A DNA stretch of 64,000 nucleotides, taken from positions 15,232,910 to 15,296,909 of the forward strand of contig NC_089724.1 of assembly GCF_035083965.1 (NCBI RefSeq), given 5' to 3'. Position numbers and translations under genes: made by a program. The first letter of the stretch is position 1; each line of letters starts with the position of its first letter. This stretch comes from Branchiostoma lanceolatum. Its lineage: Eukaryota; Chordata; Leptocardii; Amphioxiformes; Branchiostomatidae. Below are positions 56,691-64,000 of this stretch, one piece after another. The notes below the pieces were generated by a model. That model saw only the letters and a list, made by a program, of their open reading frames with translations. It ran no database searches and had not been told where the DNA came from.

Positions 56691-58803
56691 GCTAAGAATC
56701 CTACGACAACAACAACAAAATAAACCCAACGACGAATGCGGTGGTGGCTTCTTAACTTGTCGGCGTTGCAAAGTTGCAAGAACAACTCCAAGTCATACAT
56801 ATACTTGGAGATTAGTACGGCATTACAATTACAGAATCACCATATAACCTGATACCAGGACTAAAATGTGCCCGGCACAATCCTGCGTACACATAAACAC
56901 ATATGACGGGACCATAGATTTATAGATATCAAATGATTTAGGTCCTATGGTAATCTCAATAGTGCCAGTTGTAACCATTGGAAAGCTGCATATTTCAAAG
57001 CGTTTAACGTTACCCATATGCCGCTTGTTTCTTTACAAAATTGTGCCATACTTGGTTGTATTGCGTTGTAGATTTAACATTTGAGTAGTTGTTTTCTGAC
57101 GTCGTACGTTGCTTGTCATTTTCCATATGTCGCCTCCAGTAGCCGACCCAAGGCTTGGTAGAACATCGGTCGTCATAAAGGCACAAAAAATTGCATATTT
57201 GCCAAACCACTTCTACCTGTCCTTCATCATATTTTACACTTATGACGCCCCCTGTAACATGTTTCAAGTATCATAAATGACCACTTACTGAGTTTTTAAG
57301 CGGGGCGGTTTGTATCTAGTTGTGTATAGCAACGGCAGAACGCGGCGCAAACACGCGCGGACACACACCATCGAATGTGAATCTATCAGGCGAGGGGAGA
57401 CGGTGTTGCACATAACTGCCGTAACCCCACTTGACCTTGCAATTAACACATGCCGATTTGCAAACCGCTGAGATGGAATCTTTTTTTAATATTGCCCGTT
57501 ATTTTAAAAGGCTATCTGAGGACCCACGGGTGTTCAATTTGGAAAACAGGCAGAGAAAAACTCACAGTCGTTTATGCTGATGACTTGTTTATTGGTGGAT
57601 TATATCTTGACTTTAAACAATAGAATATAAGCGTATAAGAAATATTGTACTTACTTTACAAAATGGTTGTGGTTACTAGTACATGTATTAGAAACACTGA
57701 ATGTACATCTTATTCATTGTTTTTTTTAGAATTTGATTTAATTTTCCCTCATTTCTAAACATGAATGTCTTTTAAAGCAATGTCTGTTGAATTATGATTT
57801 TGCGTCGTTATTTTTGTTTTAAATGTTGTGCAGACTGCAGAGTTTAGTGAACTAAAAGGCTATTTTCTTTGCCAAGGAGCTGGCATGTACCTGCCTGTCT
57901 ACTTGTCGAAGTGCCTACCATGCTAGAACCTGGCCCTCGCTGCCCTCTTCTGCATGTACCATGAATACGGCTCGCTAAGTCAACCAAACTTCGCCAAACC
58001 ATATTTATCAAAAAGCGTCACAAATATCATCAAATAAGATCTTGACTACGTGTGTCTGCTCTCGTTCTCATTATAATATCCGACCGGTCGTTTGGAACTC
58101 CACATTTGCGCCATATCATCTATATTACGGTACTTTGGCCCCATTTGGGACTACTCTAGGTCGAAGATCGCGACATATCTCGTCATATTTTGTCATAAGG
58201 CTACCGGTAATAGTCCGACATTGTTTGATCGTCTACAGAAGTACCTGTTAGCAGACACGGCATTTATCATGATGGCGTCGACTGATAAAAAACTGACTCT
58301 AATTTTGTTTGACTTCGATAAATACTAGGGTTGTATCATCATGGTTCAAGCACGCGCACTGGAGTAGCAGCGCTGCCATGGCTTTTTATTACATTCAAAG
58401 AGAATTCATAACGAGATCAACTGATATTGAATCCCAAATAGTTGAATATCTTGTTCTTGTTGAACAGTTTTACACTTTGAATATTAGGTTATTCATCTAT
58501 GTAATCGGGTGCACATTCTGAAAATAATTATGACAATACACGAAAACACCTATGAGATAATGATGTACTACAAAAGTGGGGCGAGGACTTGTCTAAGTGA
58601 CTACAAATAGATTAGGTAAACAGTTTATTGACTACTTCCAAGGGTTTACACTAATTACCGGGTGGGAAATGGATTGCGGTATTCTTTATTGATGTAGATT
58701 CATTTTGGGGATATTAACTTTTTTTTTAATCATTAAGGATAATTCTCACTGGTGTGGTCAGTCTTGGCCAGGATTGCTGTGATATCGTCAAGTATTCAAC
58801 AAA

Positions 58804-58975
58804 TCTCTCTTTCTCTCCTTTCTCTCTCTCTCTCTCTTCCTCTCCGTCTCCCTCTAATTTTCCTTCCTCTCCATCCTTCGTTCTTTATTCTCTCTTCCTT
58901 CCTCTCTCTCCCTCTCTGTCTCTGTTCATCCTATCTCCCTCTCTCTCTCTCTCCCTATCCTTCTCTCTCCATGAC
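58804..58975. repeat. CT-rich simple sequence
   Basis: Imperfect TCTC/CCTC tract of about 170 bases, ending just before CATGACTAGC. Leu/Ser-rich open frames here are artefacts. Confidence 0.92.
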
Positions 58976-59318
58976 TAGCTCATTTGAACTGGAGACGCAT
59001 ACATCGAGTGACGTCACTGTTCAGTACTATAAAACCTACGTTACTTTTGGAGCAAAATCCAGACAAAGACAAGTGCAGTTCTAAAACTTTAAAATTTCAC
59101 GAAGAAGCCATGTGAGATTTTTTTTCTCACCGATTCTAAGAAAGTCGATATCTGAACACTATCACTACCTGCTAGCCCCATTGTCCCATACATAGATAAG
59201 GCCTTCAAATCTTCGTGAATTACCCGGTACTTTGCGATCTTGTGACAGACGAAAATAAGACGACTATCCCTGGCTTCGGGAGCCAGTTGCGTCACAGGGG
59301 GGCCTGGGTTAAGCGGGG

Positions 59319-59360
59319 GGATTACAAATAATCTGAGCGATGAATAATCCACATAATCCC
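59319..59360. promoter_or_regulatory. Cluster of K50-homeodomain (Otx/Gsc/Pitx-type) TAATCC sites
   Basis: GGATTA at 59319-59324, TAATCC at 59345-59350 and TAATCCC at 59354-59360 lie within 42 bases, with a near-match AATAATCT between. TAATCC is the established core bound by Lys50 homeodomains. The setting is intergenic; enhancer function is inference. Confidence 0.35.
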
Positions 59361-59992
59361 GTAGTCTATTGCAGGAGATCCTCTCGTAAGGCCCGCAGCA
59401 GAGACCTATCCATTTAGAGGATTACACGCTACAAACTAGAGTATAAGGTTCTTCAGACTAGACCTTAGAAACCAAAAGCGCATACGAAACACGTCTTGGT
59501 AGTACATTATGCTGTATCTATTTTAGGTTTCTTTGTGTGCCTTTTAACGTTCGTCTTGTCGGATTTTCGTTCGTCATACACTGCCTTTGACAAAAGATCT
59601 TATCTTTCTGAAAAAAAGGCATGACCATATCGTTTTTGTGGTCTAATTTGTGTCTACTAGAATTGGACTTTGTTGTCTTATTGTTAAAAAAGCGCTGAAG
59701 GGTCAAGAAATGTCGTTTAACCGGACACAAAGGAATCATACAAATCAACCAAAATATGAAAGACTTCTGAGTCATATGAATTTGCTACATTCTTTTGTAC
59801 GTCACTTGTAGAAACATCGTATTCGTAGTCATTACGTTAGCGGCTCGTTCTCTCCAAGCAGAGGTTGGTGTGGAAGAGACCTGGGGCAGAGGTTGGTGGG
59901 CCATGGGGAGAACGGACAAAAAAACGGTAAATGATAAAAAGGTCACAATCTTCCCTCTGTTTGTCGGATGCACGATTTAAGACTATAAATTC

Positions 59993-60060
59993 AGGGCATT
60001 CTTGGGACAGTTGTGATTGTGTCGTATAAACGTCAGCTATCTTATGGCGAAAAATGTTGT
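59993..60060 (+). repeat. Dispersed GGGCATTCTTGGGACAGTTG repeat (other copy at 15259-15330)
   Basis: GGGCATTCTTG(G/A)GACAGTTGT, TGTGTCGTA and (T)CAGCT(A/G)TCTT appear in the same order at about 60 bases in both places. The complements (ACGACA.../...TGTCGT) hint at foldback ends. Confidence 0.6.
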
Positions 60061-60127
60061 TGACTGTCAATTCTGTCATAGCTAGCCTTCGTAAAATCCT
60101 TTGACCCAAAATTGAGTGAATAATTGC

Positions 60128-60270
60128 CAGGGGAGTTTGGCCACCATAGGGTTTCATTTCTCCGAGGGAGAAATGTTAACCTTAACGCGGAATGACTATC
60201 GAATTGTTCCTCTTTTTTGCCTAATGCTACGATTCCCTTGGGAAGGCCTGGTGGAGGCTTGAAGATGTGA
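60128..60270 (+). repeat. Dispersed repeat, copy 2 (copy 1 at 29262-29410)
   Basis: Shares GGGGAGTTTGGCCACCATAG and GCCTGGTGGAGGCTT at its ends with copy 1, with a different centre. Both run in the same orientation on the plus strand. Confidence 0.6.
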
Positions 60271-60727
60271 CCGCACTTTTACCTTGAGCGGTGTTATTCC
60301 TGAAAATCGTACGACAAAAAACAACTGTGAAATATTTCATAGCTTGACCGTTATTCCCGCTATACGACCAACACTTCTGTTGTTTTATTGTCAGACCGCC
60401 CTAAGCGCTGCAGATGTTTCTGTTGTTCTAGTCCGGTACTTGGAGGGTAAGATGGGATGACGGAGTGATCGTTGGAGACAATGCCTGACCACACCTCCTC
60501 ACTAACACCGTGAATAAAAGAACAACACAATCACAGATCACACCTGTATGTGGAATCCCTGTGCCAGACAGACAGACTGGCTCTGGACTTATACGTACTG
60601 GGATCTTTTCTTACTAGACAGATTGTGGTTTAATGAATTATGTACCTTGTATTAGCGAGGAGGTGGGGTTGGATAAGAGTGGGCTCGATTCCTTCGTCCG
60701 TTATGTGGCTTCTTTACTCTAACCTAT

Positions 60728-61230
60728 CTTCCCGAAGACGCAAGCTGTACGTCTTAGAATTGTAAGATATTTTGCGAGGAAGAAGCTAAATACATGCTCT
60801 ACGAATTTCGTTAGAGGCTTCCTTAAAAGAACTCAAACTTTTGCGTTAGTTCATAATGTTCTTTAAGTTTCTTTCTCCTCATTCGATAATTTGTGATGGA
60901 TGCGAAACCTTTTTTGGTTTAGAATCTTAAGAGCTTAAACGGCATAATGGGCAGTTATCGCAGTTATAACTTTTCTGAAAACGCAAGCTGTACGTCTTAC
61001 AATCTTAAGATATTTTGCGCGGAAGAAACTAAATACTAGTACATGTTCTACGAATTTCGTTAGACTTAGAGGCTTCCTTAAAAGAACAAAAACTGACGAA
61101 TTTGTTTTTTTTGTGTGTGTAAACTCATTAGATGCTTTAAGTTTCTTTCTACTGATTCAATACTTACGATTTTTTGGTTTAGTATCAAAGCTTAAACAGC
61201 ATATAAGAGGCAGTAACGTTATCGCTGTAG
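60728..61230 (+). repeat. Tandem duplication, two units of about 240-260 bases
   Basis: Unit 1 (about 60728-60969) and unit 2 (about 60970-61230) share ACGCAAGCTGTACGTCTTA, AAGATATTTTGCG, CTACGAATTTCGTTAGA, GAGGCTTCCTTAAAAGAAC, TTTAAGTTTCTTTCT and TTTTTTGGTTTAG(A/T)ATC in order. Small indels distinguish them. No coding potential is shared. Confidence 0.88.
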
Positions 61231-62156
61231 AAGTCCAAGAATTGATACTGTGGACTTTGTTTTGCAGGTTATTCTCAAAGCAAAATTGTGCTTACAGTTA
61301 TGACACCAAAAAGATTAAAAATGCTCATCACGTGTTTTATTTTCGAAAAGAAAACTTTCCATCCAATATTGTGTTAAGTGTACGATCTATTTTTCTTACC
61401 ACAACCACGTTAAACGAATACTTCATTGTTTGCCATGTTAGATTGTTATTTTTCCCCGTAGTTCGCACCTGACTTACAAGGTTTCAGACAATACCTGGGC
61501 CCGCCCCCTGTTTACCATTGAATGGTAAGTCTGATTGTGGCACCTGAGCGCTAGACTTCCCACCTATGGTGAGGGGCAGGTCTGAAGGCGCCAGGTACTC
61601 AAGGTACTGGAACAGATAGAGATCCTTATCGTTAAGAAAGTCGTCTTCACGCTTATAGTGGCGTTCAACTGATGAGTGTCTCTGTCTGGCCGTTACAAGG
61701 ACAGCGGATACGGATCTTGTGCGGATATCTTTCTGAAAGACTTGTTGTTCTTTGTCGCATATACTTGCCTCGAGTAGGACAAAAAAGTAAGGATATTATT
61801 ATAAATACACCTGATATTATATACAGTATATAGTCTAAGCGGACTATCCGATCCGTTCCATTAAAAATAGTCTTACATGAACAAAATCCGTTGAAAGTGA
61901 ATATTTAACTAAAATGGAACGCTCACATATGGATCTTTAAAACTAAGCTCCCCGCAACAACAGCAACGCAAGATTTGTAACGTCCATTGCAAAAGTAGAT
62001 TCTTTTGTAACCCTGTTCGATTTTTGGGACGCAAGAATGTATCATTACTTTGCTGATAAAAAGAGTGTGTGTTCATAACTACAAGAGATAGAACCTTGAG
62101 TTTGAAAATTATTCTAGTCGCGCATTGGCACACCGGCTCACCTGCATCCAACGCGA

Positions 62157-62182
62157 AATATGTATATATATATATATATATA
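62157..62182. repeat. (TA)n microsatellite
   Basis: A run of TATATA of about 24 bases between AAATATG and CAAATATG, a short flank duplication on both sides. Confidence 0.9.
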
Positions 62183-64000
62183 CAAATATGTCTGTGCACT
62201 TTTGTACCATTTCATCTCCCAACAACACAGTACAACACCGTTGAATTCCATTCACACAGTACACCTTGCTATACAAGTGGTCGTTCGCACTCCGTGTGCG
62301 GTCCGAGTCTCACCGACTCTTCCCTAGGCATTGGGCGGGAGTAGAGGGGCGTCTCGCGCCGAGGTGCGAGCTCTACAGGCCCCGATAGAGGGGGCGCCCA
62401 TCGCCGAGGTGCGATCCCTCCATCCCGCCATGCGGCAGGAGCGAGGTGTCACCCGCCCATTGTCATGGATAATTATCAACCCTCGCAAATTAAACGAGAA
62501 GTATGGAGAAAAGAAAATAAAGCATCTACAACGTATCGGGTGGTCCAGATACTATTGTTTTTACGGTATTCAAATCTTTGGAAGTGTTTTTAAGGAGACT
62601 ACGTACTGACGTTATACCAAGGAGCTCAAAACGGTATAGAATAGAGTCATATCTTAATGTGAAGATTAGTGCAGATGCTTTTCTGTACAGAAGCACCACA
62701 GATCAATGGTTTATCATTTCATACGTTCACACAATGTTCAAGTTGCATATGTAACGCTGACGTCGTGTCAGTTGATTGACGCAATATCTATCAAAAGTTA
62801 TTGAAGTAGAAAGTATCTGATAGTAGCAAAGTTCAATTATGACAGAGATATGTTGGTAGGTGGTGAGATATACTCTCGCGCATGCGCGAAAGCGTTTTTC
62901 GTGCATGTATTTGGCGTGGTTTGACAGGTTGGTTTTGATTGATGTGATTGTGTTGAGCTCTTTGCTGACTACATGTTCTCTTGTTGGTTACGCCCGTGTC
63001 TCCGAGATGTCGTCTGATGGCTGAGTCAGTCTCTCACCCGTGGGTCAGCTTCCCGCCCAAAATCAGACGACAGGCAACAGAGCGCGGGAAGAAAATCGTC
63101 CCAAACCTTCCAAAGGGCGTTTACTAGCATTTCGCGTGAGCGAGATCTCTTTCGTCATAACTTAACAGAATACAAGAACGGTACAATGTTCTAAGTTGGA
63201 AAAATTCGTTTTGATGGCCAGTTTTTGTCGTAGTCTGGAAATTAAAGTGCTCGTGACTGACAAGAGCCCCCCTAGGTGTAGTTTCATCTGAACTAGACGG
63301 TCTACGACTAGATATTTCAACCCAACTACAAGTCTGGACTTAGAGGCTAAAAGTAACGTTTCCTTGTATTTCATTTTGTTTATCGTCGCTACATTTGCGA
63401 CGAAAAAAATGGAATATTCTGCACAAATAGACTTTCGATTCATGCTTAAAACATACACTCAGGGAAAACAAAGTCAACATGTTGGAATGAAGCCATACAA
63501 TACAAACAAACTTTTTCACAGTTTTTACAGTCTATTGCTTCCAAAGACCCCTGGTGTATAAAAATGATACACTCGGGGTGAGTCTGTAAAGTAATTATCC
63601 CCGCTTTTCTGGGGGCACTAAGAGGTGTTGAAAGAGCCAAATTATCATGTCTATGTTTTCCCCGCCCACTTGAAAATAACGGGCGCCACGAAAATCGCCT
63701 GATATCGGCCGAGGCTTAGCCACAGATCGATCTAGCGGGCTACTGGGAACCACAAATGCTCAGTGAAGAGGGGATAGCTGAAACTGTCGATGTTGTGAGG
63801 ATGTGTAAGACGATTATAGGCGGCTTATTTCATTTCATTTTGTCGTCTGAAACGAATTGAGTCTACGGAAACTGAGGAGAATTACGTTTGAAAGTAGCAA
63901 AATCTTGTAAAGAATAAACTTTTTAGTTGTTTCAATTTATAGTTTTAATTGTTAACAGACGTTGGAAGAAAGATTTTGTTCGAAACAACTTAAAATCGGT

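Larger units (their letters stand above)
54701..59300. other. Gene-poor region, middle part
   Basis: Apart from simple repeats and one decayed reverse-transcriptase fragment (56464-56690), no gene is evident. Near 56060-56130 a word GAGAACTGGCG occurs twice with intervening CACC(C)TGA(T/C) words, a small internal duplication. A degenerate GTCGTGCGACA/GTCGTGCAACATTCAGC segment (56325-56405) resembles the dispersed repeat at 15259-15310. Confidence 0.5.
59301..64000. other. Gene-poor region, right end
   Basis: No gene is called. It contains a cluster of TAATCC sites (59319-59360), a dispersed repeat (60128-60270), a tandem duplication (60728-61230), a TA microsatellite (62157-62182), a GC-rich block with an internal repeat (62280-62470), a CGCGCATGCGCG palindrome near 62878, and GC-rich blocks at 62990-63070 and 63655-63780 that may be regulatory. 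Confidence 0.5.

Noticed and set aside
62331-62609. 92-residue frame as a protein gene
   Set aside because: Only the first third is GC-rich and repeat-like; the rest is ordinary AT-rich sequence. The block is reported as a finding instead.

Overview
The window is animal nuclear DNA, most consistent with a lancelet (Branchiostoma). The evidence is GT-AG introns of a few hundred bases, five lancelet-style C2H2 fingers with GEKPF linkers, homologues of the animal genes FUOM and AP5B1, abundant tRNA-derived SINEs and small foldback elements, and many CATGTACATGTAC-type stretches. The species call is inference. No virus, prokaryotic gene, CRISPR array, rRNA or intact tRNA gene was found.

Layout. 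(1) At the left edge, plus strand, is the 3' part of a C2H2 zinc-finger gene: five visible exons, 307 residues, 5' end outside the window. (2) At 6599-10199, plus strand, is a complete six-exon fucose mutarotase gene of 151 residues; its active-site residues fall at the positions I recall for the human enzyme. (3) At 11408-31509, minus strand, are five head-to-tail paralogues of a small single-pass membrane protein family that I do not recognise. Each has a short proline-rich N-terminus starting MGK(L/I)T, one membrane segment flanked by basic residues and cysteines, and a divergent charged C-terminal exon. Four have three exons with phase-0 introns; the rightmost has the first two exons fused. 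I joined all exons by hand; lengths are 198, 169, 151, 148 and 192 residues. This is the best candidate for an undescribed system. (4) At 37574-48952, plus strand, is a complete 28-exon gene for the AP-5 adaptor beta subunit (AP5B1), 943 residues, with a triplicated 3' splice-site region at one exon. (5) At 48953-64000 there is no convincing gene: repeats, one decayed reverse-transcriptase fragment, a tandem duplication and possible regulatory sequence.

The genes do not look functionally linked. The zinc-finger protein is presumably a nuclear DNA-binding protein, FUOM a cytosolic sugar enzyme, and AP5B1 part of a late-endosomal coat. The membrane family is a local lineage expansion between FUOM and AP5B1. 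All exon joins come from splice sites, phase and homology read by eye, with no transcript support.
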